From: an uncultured Verrucomicrobia subdivision 3 bacterium
GTDB taxonomy: Bacteria > Verrucomicrobiota > Verrucomicrobiia > Limisphaerales > UBA11358
Length of the DNA stretch: 52,149 bases
Direction of reading: 5' to 3'
NCBI GenBank assembly: GCA_903875465.1
Contig: CAIQWB010000101.1
Coordinates: forward strand, 1 to 52,149
This document shows, piece by piece, positions 9,823 to 18,300 of the stretch; positions within the stretch are counted from its first letter, which is position 1; every line of letters begins with the position of its first letter. A program made the position numbers and the translations under genes. A model generated the notes under the pieces. The model had not been told where the DNA came from. It saw nothing but the letters and a program-made list of their open reading frames with translations, and made no database searches.

Positions 9823-10106
9823 AGTTCGACTGCACCCGGAAAGAGGGGGATGCAGTCGGGTGATGATGCAAGGCCGCCACGGCACTGTTTTGGGGACTTG
9901 TCTGGAGGTATGATGAATTTCAAGGTGATGGATTGAACAGCGCCCGATAATGCGGACTTGGTCGCGAGCGGCCGGGAGGCGTTTCACCCGATGGTGAGAC
10001 CGCCTGATTTTGTGCGTGGACAAATTTGGCGAGCGCACCGTTGAAAATAACCCATGCAGCAGCGCTGTCCGATTTTATGGATTTGACCGCCGCAGGGGGG
10101 AGTTGC
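9823..10106. other. Non-coding stretch after the sulfatase remnant
   Basis: No open frame with recognisable protein features. It holds the hairpin at 9827-9858 (8-bp perfect stem, inner CCC/GGG also able to pair). No further sulfatase motif was found, so the rest of that gene is deleted or unrecognisable. Confidence 0.5.
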
Positions 10107-10532
10107 TTAGGCGCGTTCCCACCGCAACTTCCGGTCCGCCTCGCGAATGGGCAAATCATTAATACTCGCAAAGCGATATTTCATATAGCCCAGGGCATCA
10201 AACTCCCAGTTCTCGTTCCCATAGGAGCGATACCATTGGCCGGAGTCATCATGCCATTCATATTCGAAACGCACGGCAATGCGGTTATCCAAAAACGCCC
10301 ACAGCTCTTTTTTAAGCCGGTAATCCAGCTCCCGCTTCCATTTGCGGCTAAGAAATTCCACCACTTGGGCGCGACCATGGACGAATTCCGCCCGGTTGCG
10401 CCATTCGGTGTCCTCGGTGTAGGCGAGGGAAACTCGTTCTGGGTTGCGGGAATTCCAGGCGTCCTCGGCGGCCTGGACTTTTTGCCGGGCGGTTTCGAGG
10501 GTGAAAGGGGGCAGGGGAGGCCGGGGGTTCAT
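10107..10532 (-). CDS. DUF1348 family protein (NTF2/SnoaL-like fold)
   Basis: 141 residues, beginning [15 protein letters not shown]. The body matches the DUF1348 pattern: [74 protein letters not shown] and a C-terminal DLPIRE. This family has the small cone-shaped NTF2-like fold; a general biochemical role is not established. The start is fixed by an ATGA overlap with the upstream PNPOx-like gene: its ATG at 10532-10530 shares bases with the TGA at 10531-10529. It is the third gene of the operon thioredoxin, PNPOx-like, DUF1348, which suggests a role in redox or oxidative stress. Longer in-frame starts upstream lie inside the preceding gene and are unlikely. Confidence 0.85.
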   Translation of the reverse strand: MNPRPPLPPFTLETARQKVQAAEDAWNSRNPERVSLAYTEDTEWRNRAEFVHGRAQVVEFLSRKWKRELDYRLKKELWAFLDNRIAVRFEYEWHDDSGQWYRSYGNENWEFDALGYMKYRFASINDLPIREADRKLRWERA

Positions 10533-11131
10533 GTTTTTATTTGGTGCTTCATTTGGGCTTCCAGTTCGGCAATGCGCTGCCGCAGCGGGGCCACGGCTGA
10601 TTCTACTTCCGCCACAGAATAGCGTGGCGTGATGTATTGGGGACAATTCCAATCAAATGAAATCACGTCAATCACGAACAGCCGTTCCACGACCGACTGC
10701 GCCGGGGTTTCGGCCCATTTCGCGACCAAGTCCGGATGTTCCCGGGCATCCACCACGCGGCCATGGCCCAGGATTTTCAACCGCGTGCGGTTGGGATAAT
10801 CCATCAGAAACAACGCCACTTTATCATTCACGGCCAGGTTTCCGGTGGACAGCAACTGCCGGTTCCCAGAGTAATCGGCAAACGCCAGAGTGGTCGCATC
10901 CACCACCTGCAAAAAACCGGGGGCCCCGCCACGATGCTGCAGGTAAGGCCAGCCCGATTCCGAGACCGTAGCGAGATAAAAGCTATCTCGAGCCAAAATA
11001 AACGACTGCTCGTCTGGACCCAATGGATCGCGCTCCGGTGCATTGGCCGGCACCCTGGCCCGACCGTAATAATGCGCCTGGGCCCGACCCACTGAGGGGG
11101 TGGTCAGGATTTGGAGGTACGTTGCGGACAT
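10529..11131 (-). CDS. Pyridoxamine 5'-phosphate oxidase-like FMN-binding protein
   Basis: 200 residues with the split-barrel flavin-binding fold pattern: [74 protein letters not shown]. This is typical of PNPOx-like proteins of about 200 residues that bind FMN or related flavins and are often reductases or of unknown function; it is not the vitamin B6 enzyme PdxH. The C-terminal 35 residues ([22 protein letters not shown]) form a predicted coiled coil. It starts 11 bases after the thioredoxin stop codon and overlaps the DUF1348 gene by four bases, so the three are almost certainly one transcript. Flavin plus thioredoxin suggests a shared oxidative-stress function, which is inference. Confidence 0.85.
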   Translation of the reverse strand: MSATYLQILTTPSVGRAQAHYYGRARVPANAPERDPLGPDEQSFILARDSFYLATVSESGWPYLQHRGGAPGFLQVVDATTLAFADYSGNRQLLSTGNLAVNDKVALFLMDYPNRTRLKILGHGRVVDAREHPDLVAKWAETPAQSVVERLFVIDVISFDWNCPQYITPRYSVAEVESAVAPLRQRIAELEAQMKHQIKT

Positions 11132-11142
11132 AGGGTGGTATT

Positions 11143-11457
11143 TTATGCTGCCAGTGCCGCGACAATGGCTGATTTGGACTGGACCCCGCGCAAGGTTCGC
11201 CGGGGGTGGCCATTTTTAAACACAATCAGCGTGGGGATGGCCGTTATGCCAAAGCGCTGCGCCAACTCCGGGGCTTCGTCGATATTGACCTTGCCCACCA
11301 GCACCTGCCCGGCATGTTCCGTGGCGACCTGTTCCAACACGGGTGCGATCATTTTACACGGACCACACCATTCCGCCCAAAAATCCACCAGCACAGTGTC
11401 TGGCGTCGCTTGCAGCGTTTCATCGAAATTGACTTGATTGAGTATTTTGGTGTTCAT
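11143..11457 (-). CDS. trxA: Thioredoxin
   Basis: 104 residues, the normal length of a bacterial thioredoxin. The active site is DFWAEWCGPCKMIAPVL with the WCGPC dithiol. The cis-Pro loop (ITAIPTLIVFKNG) and the early motif NFDETL are present. It reduces disulfides in cytoplasmic proteins, using NADPH through thioredoxin reductase, which is not in this window. The ATG at 11457 begins MNTKILNQVNF; longer in-frame starts would add an unrelated tail. It leads the operon with the PNPOx-like and DUF1348 genes. A perfect 16-bp palindrome centred about 31 bases before the ATG suggests regulation by a dimeric DNA-binding protein. The symbol is by family; paralogues may exist elsewhere in the genome. 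Confidence 0.92.
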   Translation of the reverse strand: MNTKILNQVNFDETLQATPDTVLVDFWAEWCGPCKMIAPVLEQVATEHAGQVLVGKVNIDEAPELAQRFGITAIPTLIVFKNGHPRRTLRGVQSKSAIVAALAA

Positions 11458-11480
11458 AAACGGCCATTTCCATTCGCATA

Positions 11481-11496
11481 TACCTATGCATAGGTA
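11481..11496. promoter_or_regulatory. Perfect 16-bp palindrome, candidate operator of the thioredoxin operon
   Basis: TACCTATGCATAGGTA is a perfect palindrome that begins 24 bases upstream of the thioredoxin ATG at 11457 and lies in the only AT-rich stretch nearby. Its position is right for an operator overlapping a promoter or transcript leader. Sites of the form TACCT-N-AGGTA are typical of dimeric winged-helix regulators, but the cognate protein is not identifiable here. No convincing -35/-10 pair could be assigned around it. Confidence 0.55.
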
Positions 11497-11524
11497 GAAT
11501 AATCCATCAGTGGGAGAATTCAAA

Positions 11525-11933
11525 TTATATTTCAAAAATCTGCGCGCACCAATGCTGGTACCAAGGCGTGCCGGGCGTGATGAGATCGTGCCATTGGGCA
11601 TCGGTGAGCCGGCCTTGTACGCTGGCGAGTGGCAGGTTGGTGTCGGCGGGCGCGGCAAAGCCGAAATCCTGGCCGAAAATCGCCGGCACTTTCGCATAAA
11701 CCCGGGAGGCATCCCGCGTGGATGCGTCATGGGTGTTGGGGAAATGATGCTGGCCAGTCAGCGTGTGCTGGCCCGCGATACTTTGCAAATATGCCAATAC
11801 AGCCCGCGCCTATGGTGAGGCCTGGGGGGACACGGGCCCCGGTCCGAATGAGGTCACCCCCCGGCCGCATGGAGTTGCATCTGCTGATGATCAGGCAGAG
11901 CAACGAGCCAAGCAGCAAGGGCGGCAATTTCAC
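11525..11933 (-). pseudogene. Decayed GH26-like (mannanase-type) gene
   Basis: A GTG at 11933 opens a lipoprotein-like signal peptide ([19 protein letters not shown]). About 40 codons later the frame is lost and a +1-shifted frame continues with ARAVLAYLQSIAGQH, TLTGQHHFPN and VPAIFGQDFGF, the usual N-terminal pattern of a GH26-like family. Then a jump to ASVQGRLTDAQWHDLITPGT and WCAQ, and a stop at 11525. Intact relatives, as I recall them, have about 100 residues between these segments and then the catalytic domain (VPVLWRPYHE), both missing here. So the gene carries a frameshift, an internal deletion and a large 3' truncation. Its GTG overlaps the TGA of the GH130 gene (GTGA), a relic of operon coupling in this mannan cluster. 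Family recall is from memory, so the exact family is less sure than the decay. Confidence 0.6.
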
Positions 11934-13117
11934 GCACTTTTGGATTTTTTCCGCAGGTTTTTGGCGATCAACGCACAGCGCTGGTCGACGCACAATTTTG
12001 ACCGCAAAGGGTCCGCCGGTGTGTTGATGACATAATCCAGCAGCTGATCCACCGTGCTAGTGGCCACATGCGTGCGGGTGTCGGACGAGCCGTAGTAGAT
12101 GAATACATCCCCATTGGCCCGGGCCACCCAGCCGTTGGCAAACACCACGTTGGAAACATCCCCGACGCGCTCCTCGTTTTCCGGAGCCATGAAATAACCG
12201 CTTGGGGCATGGAGTAACTTCGACGGATCCTGCAAGTCGCACAGGAACATGTACAGCACATAGCGCATGCCCGCCGCCGTGTTGCGCACGCCATGGGCGA
12301 GGTGCAGCCAGCCCCTGGCGGTCTTGAGCGGGGCGGGTCCCAAACCGTTTTTACCTTCCTTGAGGGTGTGGTAAAAGCGCGGGTCCACAATGGTTTCCTT
12401 TTTGATCACGGCCTTGGTGATGTCGTCGCACAGCCCCCAGCCAATGCCATCGCCGCTGCCGGTGGCGGCAAAATCCGCCATGGGCCGCGTATAAAAGGCA
12501 TATTTCCCATTTACGAACTCCGGATGGAGCACGCAATTCCGCTGGTGGAGGGCCGGGGTCTTGAGGTCCGCCAGCCGTTCCCACTGGATTAAATCCTTCG
12601 TGCGGGCAATCCCCCCGCGCGCGATCGCGGCCGACAGGTCCCGCGGCTTGGAGGCGTCATGACGTTCGGCGCAGAACAAGCCATAAATCCAGCCATCCTC
12701 ATGGTGGACCAGGCGCATGTCATAGAGATTCGTCTCTGCTGCCTCCAACTCGGGCATGCGCACCGGATAATCCCAAAAGCGAAAATTATCCACACCGTTT
12801 TTGCTTTCGGCCACAGCGAAGAAGGATTTGCGGTCCCAACCTTCCACCCGCGCCATCAAGATGATTTTCCCATTAAATTCCGTGGCACCGACATTAAACA
12901 CGGCGTTGACACCCAGGCGCGTCATCAGCCAGGGATTGGTCGCGTGGTCAAAATCGTAACGCCAGGTCAGCGGTGTATGCTCGGCGGTGAGCACCGGGTT
13001 TTCGTAACGGTCAAAAATGCCGTTGCCGTTTTTCTGCGGCCGGTTTTTTGCGCCGAGCAGTTGGTGGTGATGGAACTGGAGCTGTTTAAGCTTTTTGGCG
13101 AAGGTCGTCGGGTTCAT
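11930..13117 (-). CDS. mgp: GH130 4-O-beta-mannosylglucose phosphorylase
   Basis: 395 residues. Known members of this GH130 subgroup (Mgp) phosphorolyse mannosyl-beta-1,4-glucose to mannose 1-phosphate and glucose in the cytoplasm. Family landmarks: [49 protein letters not shown] with Asp133 as the expected catalytic acid, [44 protein letters not shown] and [11 protein letters not shown]. No signal peptide is present, as expected for a cytoplasmic phosphorylase. It follows the GH26 mannanase gene by 22 bases on the same strand and overlaps the decayed GH26-like gene. Together with the epimerase at 17.1-18.3 kb it completes the mannobiose-to-mannose-1-phosphate route. A related GH130 acting on mannobiose or longer chains is the main alternative. 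Confidence 0.9.
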   Translation of the reverse strand: MNPTTFAKKLKQLQFHHHQLLGAKNRPQKNGNGIFDRYENPVLTAEHTPLTWRYDFDHATNPWLMTRLGVNAVFNVGATEFNGKIILMARVEGWDRKSFFAVAESKNGVDNFRFWDYPVRMPELEAAETNLYDMRLVHHEDGWIYGLFCAERHDASKPRDLSAAIARGGIARTKDLIQWERLADLKTPALHQRNCVLHPEFVNGKYAFYTRPMADFAATGSGDGIGWGLCDDITKAVIKKETIVDPRFYHTLKEGKNGLGPAPLKTARGWLHLAHGVRNTAAGMRYVLYMFLCDLQDPSKLLHAPSGYFMAPENEERVGDVSNVVFANGWVARANGDVFIYYGSSDTRTHVATSTVDQLLDYVINTPADPLRSKLCVDQRCALIAKNLRKKSKSA

Positions 13118-13139
13118 TTTTTGTATTTAAGGTGTAAAA

Positions 13140-14951
13140 TTAAGGGGATGGATTGGGTTGGGCCAGTCGAAAAGCCGGGATGGGGCGTTCCTGCGTGCCG
13201 TCCGGCAACTGCCACCAGACGCTTAATTGGGTGGAGCCTTGGGCCTGTTTTTGGAGGATTTCAAAAGCATAGTGTTTTCCGGCCTGGAGCTGAACCACTG
13301 CCGAGGTGGCCACACTCGTGTGCGGCCACTTTTGATAGGGCGTGTCCCGGGTGACGGCGGCAATTTGCTGATGGCTGGATGGGGACGAACCAGTTTGCAA
13401 CCACAACTCGGCAGGACCACCCGAAGCCACCCAGAATTGGTAAGGGCCGGATTGCGGGGGGATGATGACTCCCCGAATGTGCGCCAAGTAATTTGTGCCC
13501 AGGCAAACGGGAGTTTCCAGTGCCCGAGCAAGAATTTCGGCAGCGTCTGGTGGGCTGGAAAAATCAGTTTTACCGAGCCACACCTCACGCAGGGCCCCAT
13601 TGCCGGGTCCCGCTAGAAAGGAGGTGCTGGCGGTCTTGGCCCCGCTGGCAGTGGAGGCACTGAACCGATATTTTCCAACAGGGCCGGCCACACTTGCATC
13701 GGCAAAGGTCGCCACGCCATTCACGGGCGCGGCAGTGAGCGTACCAGTCAAGGAAACTCCGGCTGCACCTTTTAAAGCCAGGGTGATGGAACCGGTGGCG
13801 GTTCGCACCGTTCTCCCGTGACGGTCCTGCCAAGTCACCGTGACGGGCGAATGCCGCGTGCCGCCGAGAGCAACATCCCCCGGGGGGGCGGGGAAACCAA
13901 TTTTTACCGCCGGTCCGGCGGGTTTATACGGATAATGCTGGAGATCTGGCAAATCGCCGAGATTCAGCACGTAGGGGTCGTTGTAAGCCTCCCGAAGTTG
14001 TTCAGGGGTGGTTTTATCAAACAGAATGCTCCCCGACCACGTTGTAAAAAGCAGCCAGCCCGCATGTTCCCGCTGGACCAACTGGATATCCGGCACGGGA
14101 CCATTTTCACCCAAAGCGATCAATTTGGTGCCCCGGGTGAGGGTGGTTAGCTCAGCGAACACATCCCTGGCCGGACCATGATTGCCATCCATGGGGTAAT
14201 GGTCCTGGCCGACAATGTCGACGTAGGCATCGCCCGGATACCAGTCCGCCAAATCGGTTTCGGCACCCGGCGAAAACACCCAGATCAAGTTGTTCAGGTG
14301 ATGTTTGGCAGTGAACACTGCAAACATTGTTCGCCACAATGCCCGGAAAGGTTCGGGTCCGCCAGCGCCCCACCAGAACCACCGCCCATTGGCCTCGTGC
14401 AGGGGCCGCCACAACACGGGCACATGGGCATCGCGCAGGATGGCTAATTCGGCGGCGATGGCATCCAAGTCGCGTAACATGGCCGCATGCTCGGGCGTGC
14501 CTTCCCGGACAGCGCGTCGGATGTCGAACGTGGTTTCCTTGGAGTAAAATCCCGGTGCATTCATGGGCGCGCGCCAATGACAGCAGAATTCGGGAATACC
14601 ATTGCGATCGCGGTACCAGGCAATGCCCCGCTGGGCGACAAAATGATTGGTCTCGTGCCGTCCCGATTTATCGGTGTAACCCGACAGATCCTGCGCCAGG
14701 ATCGCCGGCAAATGGCCGGTGGTGTTGGTGATGTAATTCAACTCCCGGGTAAGTCCGCCGGACCGCTGCCAGCCATCCTGCTGCCCGGAAATGATATGTT
14801 TGCCGTACGTATCCGAAAAAAACGCCAGCAATGATTGCGCCTCCGGCGAAGCGCCGGGCGTCACCGGCGGGTCGGCCGTAAAAGCAACGGCGGCCGGTAC
14901 CGTCAGCCAAAGCGACAGCGCGAGAACATAGTTCCAGGGCGGGCAATTCAT
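13140..14951 (-). CDS. Secreted GH26 beta-mannanase with C-terminal PA14-like domain
   Basis: 603 residues from the ATG at 14951, chosen because it starts a compact signal peptide (MNCPPWNYVLALSLW, cleavage near VAFTADPP); an upstream ATG at 14996 would add 15 residues. The catalytic domain covers about residues 30-345. Glu186 in WRPLHEANGRWFWWG is the expected acid/base and Glu282 in IALGENGP the nucleophile. KHIISGQQDGW is the usual GH26 N-terminal landmark. An Ig-like linker region follows (about 360-450), then a PA14-like domain (about 455-600: RGVIIPPQSGPYQFWVASG, WWQLPDGTQERPIP) likely binding carbohydrate. GH26 enzymes mostly cut internal beta-1,4-mannosidic bonds. The GH130 gene follows 22 bases later; the GH5 gene is divergent, so the 137 bases between them may hold shared control sites. 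Confidence 0.88.
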   Translation of the reverse strand: MNCPPWNYVLALSLWLTVPAAVAFTADPPVTPGASPEAQSLLAFFSDTYGKHIISGQQDGWQRSGGLTRELNYITNTTGHLPAILAQDLSGYTDKSGRHETNHFVAQRGIAWYRDRNGIPEFCCHWRAPMNAPGFYSKETTFDIRRAVREGTPEHAAMLRDLDAIAAELAILRDAHVPVLWRPLHEANGRWFWWGAGGPEPFRALWRTMFAVFTAKHHLNNLIWVFSPGAETDLADWYPGDAYVDIVGQDHYPMDGNHGPARDVFAELTTLTRGTKLIALGENGPVPDIQLVQREHAGWLLFTTWSGSILFDKTTPEQLREAYNDPYVLNLGDLPDLQHYPYKPAGPAVKIGFPAPPGDVALGGTRHSPVTVTWQDRHGRTVRTATGSITLALKGAAGVSLTGTLTAAPVNGVATFADASVAGPVGKYRFSASTASGAKTASTSFLAGPGNGALREVWLGKTDFSSPPDAAEILARALETPVCLGTNYLAHIRGVIIPPQSGPYQFWVASGGPAELWLQTGSSPSSHQQIAAVTRDTPYQKWPHTSVATSAVVQLQAGKHYAFEILQKQAQGSTQLSVWWQLPDGTQERPIPAFRLAQPNPSP

Positions 14952-15088
14952 CTTCAAGGTTGCCTGCCATATTAAGTTAATTCTGAAAAAAGCCATGTCG
15001 TGTAAACAGGGGACAGCATTCAGTCTTTTTCCCAGCCGGCGGGCCGTTTAGTATCCGGGAAATCCAATAACACGTGGTCACTCAATTT

Positions 15089-16435
15089 ATGAATCACCCT
15101 GCATTTTCCCGGCGGACCTTTATCAAAACCAGCGCCCTGGCCATGCCGCTGCTGGCGGCCGGATGCGCCCATTTGGGCGGAGGATCGCCGCGGGCGGAGG
15201 ATTTTGTGAGTGTGCGCCAGGGCCAATTCTATCTGCGGGGCCGGCCACATTATTATGTCGGTGCCAATCTGTGGTACGGCGGCTATCTCAGCGACGCCGC
15301 TCTTCCCGGCGGACGCCAGCGGCTGACCCGCGAATTGGATTTACTGCAATCGCTGGGGGTCACCAATATCCGTTTGCTCGCTGGTTCCGAAAGCTCCCCG
15401 CTTGCCGGAGCCATTCCGCGGGGCATCACCCGTGCCCCCCACGATTACGACGAGGCCCTGCTCGCGGGACTGGATTTTTGCCTCGCGGAAATGGCGAAAC
15501 GCGATATGCGGGCCATCCTGTTTGTCTCGAATTACTGGCAATGGTCCGGCAGCTTTGCGGAATACGTTCGCTGGGTTACGGGTGAAACTATTCCCGACCC
15601 CGATCGTCCGGTCATGGCGAAGGGGGACTGGCACGCGTTTATGGAATTTTCCGCTAAATTCTACAAAACTCCCGCGGCGGTTCAGCTTTATCGCGATTAC
15701 GTGGCCAGTTTGATTCACCGCCGTAATACCATCAATGGCCGCCAATATCGCGATGACCCGGCCATCATGACTTGGGAACTGGCGAACGAGCCACGGCCCG
15801 CGGCGGACAACCCCGCTGATGTGTCGGTCTTTTGCGACTGGGTGGACGCCACCGCCCGGTTTATTCATACCCTGGACCCCCACCATCTGGTGTGCACGGG
15901 GTCCGAGGGGCTGAATGGTTCGCTGCAACAAGAGTCCGTTTATATTGCGGCCCACAAAACCCCGGCCATCGATTACGTCACCGTGCACATGTGGCTGAAA
16001 AACTGGAGCTGGCTCACTGAATTTCAATTAGGATCCGCCTTCGAGGTGGCCGCCGCCAAGGCGCGGGAACATGTGGAGACGCACAATCGCATGGCGTCCG
16101 ATATTCTGCATAAGCCCCTCGTGCTGGAAGAGTTTGGCCTGCCGCGCGACCAGGAAGCTTATGCGCCGGGCACGCCCACCAGCGCCCGGGATGAATACTA
16201 CCGCCGGATGTTTGACCAGGTGGCGGAATCCGCCCATGCGGGCCGGGCCCTGCAGGCGGCGAATTTCTGGGCCTGGGCCGGAGCGGGACGCGCTGACTCG
16301 CCAAAAGATTCCGCAGGTTCGTACCTGGGCGATCCGCCGTGTGAACCGCAAGGTTTGAACTCGGTGTTCGACACCGATACCACCACCCACGCGATTACTG
16401 CCGCCGCGAACCGGAAATTGCAGGCCCTGGGTTAA
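15089..16435 (+). CDS. GH5 mannanase-like lipoprotein exported by Tat (GH5_7 type)
   Basis: 448 residues. The N-terminus has a twin-arginine motif (SRRTFIKT) and a lipobox (LAAGC, Cys near residue 27), predicting a folded, Tat-exported, membrane-anchored lipoprotein. The clan-A barrel shows Glu234 in WELANEPRP as acid/base and Glu348 in VLEEFGLP as nucleophile; WELANEPR is characteristic of GH5_7 endo-mannanases. Also seen: YVGANLWYGGYL near the N-terminus and ANFWAWAG near the end. Start: the ATG at 15089 is preferred over an in-frame GTG at 15074, since it puts the Arg pair at residues 8-9. It is divergent from the GH26 gene and followed by lspA, fitting because the lipoprotein needs signal peptidase II. 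Likely product: surface-bound mannanase or mannobiohydrolase; which of the two cannot be told. Confidence 0.85.
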   Translation: MNHPAFSRRTFIKTSALAMPLLAAGCAHLGGGSPRAEDFVSVRQGQFYLRGRPHYYVGANLWYGGYLSDAALPGGRQRLTRELDLLQSLGVTNIRLLAGSESSPLAGAIPRGITRAPHDYDEALLAGLDFCLAEMAKRDMRAILFVSNYWQWSGSFAEYVRWVTGETIPDPDRPVMAKGDWHAFMEFSAKFYKTPAAVQLYRDYVASLIHRRNTINGRQYRDDPAIMTWELANEPRPAADNPADVSVFCDWVDATARFIHTLDPHHLVCTGSEGLNGSLQQESVYIAAHKTPAIDYVTVHMWLKNWSWLTEFQLGSAFEVAAAKAREHVETHNRMASDILHKPLVLEEFGLPRDQEAYAPGTPTSARDEYYRRMFDQVAESAHAGRALQAANFWAWAGAGRADSPKDSAGSYLGDPPCEPQGLNSVFDTDTTTHAITAAANRKLQALG

Positions 16436-16536
16436 CCGGGCGCAGGTTGAGCACGGTTTTTCGCTGGCCAACCTGGGATCGGTGGCACACTTTGTAAGCA
16501 TGCAGACGCGGGCGGAATTCGACGCCAATCAAATCC

Positions 16537-17055
16537 ATGCATTTGTCCCCTAAAATTCGGCTGGCGGTTTTGGCATTGATCCTGGTGTGCACCGTGGGTT
16601 GGGACCAGGGTGCCAAGCAGGTGGCGCGCCGCACATTGAGTGGTCGTGAGGCGGTTGTGCTGCCGGGAGGCTGGGGCGAATTTCGTCTGGCGGAGAATCC
16701 GGGTTCGTTTCTCAGCCTCGGAGACTCGCTGCCTGAGGCGGCCAGGACCGCTGTTTTTACGATTGGCACCGGACTGGGCCTGTTGGGTTTGCTGGGGTAC
16801 CTGGCCTTGGCCGCGCGACTGGGGTGGCTGCCTTTTTGGGGTCTCAGCCTGGTTTGCGCCGGCGGGGTGAGTAATTTGATTGATCGCATTACCCGCCACG
16901 GCCGGGTGTGCGACCTTATTTTAATCCGGTTTGGACCCTTTCATACCGGGGTTTTTAACGTGGCGGACATGATCATTATGATGGGTATTACGCTGCTGGC
17001 CTGGGAGTTCGGGCGGCGTCCGCATCCGCAGTTGGCCCAGCATACAAAGGGTTGA
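16537..17055 (+). CDS. lspA: Lipoprotein signal peptidase (signal peptidase II)
   Basis: 172 residues, four predicted membrane segments. It cleaves signal peptides of prolipoproteins after lipid attachment at the inner membrane. Family motifs: WDQGAK in the first helix, ENPGSFLSLG, AGGVSNLIDR with catalytic Asp116, and GVFNVADMIIM with catalytic Asp144. Length is typical. It lies 101 bases downstream of the GH5 lipoprotein gene on the same strand and is convergent with the epimerase gene 27 bases away. The neighbourhood with a lipoprotein glycosidase may be chance, since this is normally a housekeeping gene. The loop with ENPGSF carries Ser where many homologues have Ala, a harmless variation. 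Confidence 0.93.
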   Translation: MHLSPKIRLAVLALILVCTVGWDQGAKQVARRTLSGREAVVLPGGWGEFRLAENPGSFLSLGDSLPEAARTAVFTIGTGLGLLGLLGYLALAARLGWLPFWGLSLVCAGGVSNLIDRITRHGRVCDLILIRFGPFHTGVFNVADMIIMMGITLLAWEFGRRPHPQLAQHTKG

Positions 17056-17082
17056 CATGAACTTGTTCCGGCAACACTGCGG

Positions 17083-18300
17083 CTATGATTTTGGGCGCAA
17101 CCGACGCATGGCCTCCAAGCAAGCCCGGGTCGCATGATACGGTCCCTTCCATTCGCTCACCTTGGGCAATTTGGGATCGACCAGGCCATCCGGATTAATC
17201 CGCCAAAACCATTCGCCATGGATCCGGTCCACGAGATTGTTTTGGATATAATGCCAGACAGCGGTGGGGGCTTGGGCAAAGCCCGGGAACTCCGGAGCCA
17301 ATTCACTGGCATGCAAAAAGCCAACCAGGGCCTCCGCCTGGGGCCAGCACTCGCGGCCCGCATCAATGACCGCGCCTTGCCGGCCCTCATAAAACAGTCC
17401 GCCATCGGTGCCCAAGCCCTCGCGGAGCGCCACTTCGGCCATGTTTAGGGCAACCAGTTGAACGCCTTGGAGCAGGGCAGCATCGCCAAGGACCTCAGCG
17501 GCTTCGCAGAGCAGCCAACTGGCCTCAATATCATGGCCGAAAGTGTAGGTATCCGAACGCACGTTCCAGGCGCTGTCAAAAAAGTGGTGGAGGTGCCCGG
17601 TGCGCTGATCAAGGATGCGCGTTAAAAAAATCACGAGCAATTCCCGCAAGCGGGCCGCCACGCGTGGCTCGGGCCAGACGCGATACAGGTTGGTATAGGC
17701 CTCGAGCACGTGCAGGTGATTGTTCATGGACTTTTTCTCGTTCATGTCCTTGTCACTCAGGCGGGCCTCAGTGCCCGCCTCGGACCAGTCCCGCCGGCAT
17801 ACTTCGTTGTACCCGCCAAATTGCGCGTCATGCGCGTGCAACTCGATCAGCTCAAACAATGCAATGGCCCGCTGCAGGGCCGCCTGGTCGCCGAACGACC
17901 GGTGATATTCCGTTAAAGCGTATATGTAGAAGGCCTGGCCGTAGGTTTTCTTGGAATCGTCCAGCACCACCTGGCCGGTGTCATCCAACCGCCAGCAGGC
18001 ACCACCATGTTCCGGGTCCCAGAACTTCGTCATCACGTAATTAAATGCCCGGGCGGCGAGCTGGCGAAACACTGGCTCCGGGCGCTGCTGATGAACCGCC
18101 GAAAACGCCCATAGAATGCGGCTGTTCACGATCAGGCCCTTGGGCTGCGTGCGATCGGGTTGCAAATCGTTGGACAACCACCCCATCCAGCCGCCATTGA
18201 CGGTATCCAAAGCCGGTCCACACCAGAAGGGCATGAGATGGTTAAACAGGTGTTCCTCGACTTGCTCCGCCAGCAGGTTTAATTGGTCCGTGGGCTTCAT
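17083..18300 (-). CDS. AGE-family 2-epimerase (cellobiose/mannobiose 2-epimerase)
   Basis: 405 residues, (alpha/alpha)6 barrel of the N-acylglucosamine 2-epimerase superfamily. Landmarks: HLFNHLMPFW, GGWMGWL, PKGLIVNSRILWAFSAVHQ, MTKFWDPEHGG, KKTYGQAFYIYALTEY. Histidines expected in the active site are in NNHLHVLEAY (His195, His197), FGHDIEASWLL (His256) and GPYHATRACLE (His389). Length and motifs fit cellobiose 2-epimerases, which isomerise the reducing-end glucose/mannose of beta-1,4-linked disaccharides in the cytoplasm. With the GH130 phosphorylase this gives mannobiose to mannosylglucose to mannose 1-phosphate. The ATG at 18300 overlaps the TGA of the upstream GH5-like gene by one base (TGATG), so translation is probably coupled. 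An N-acylglucosamine 2-epimerase is less likely from length and context. Confidence 0.88.
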   Translation of the reverse strand: MKPTDQLNLLAEQVEEHLFNHLMPFWCGPALDTVNGGWMGWLSNDLQPDRTQPKGLIVNSRILWAFSAVHQQRPEPVFRQLAARAFNYVMTKFWDPEHGGACWRLDDTGQVVLDDSKKTYGQAFYIYALTEYHRSFGDQAALQRAIALFELIELHAHDAQFGGYNEVCRRDWSEAGTEARLSDKDMNEKKSMNNHLHVLEAYTNLYRVWPEPRVAARLRELLVIFLTRILDQRTGHLHHFFDSAWNVRSDTYTFGHDIEASWLLCEAAEVLGDAALLQGVQLVALNMAEVALREGLGTDGGLFYEGRQGAVIDAGRECWPQAEALVGFLHASELAPEFPGFAQAPTAVWHYIQNNLVDRIHGEWFWRINPDGLVDPKLPKVSEWKGPYHATRACLEAMRRLRPKS

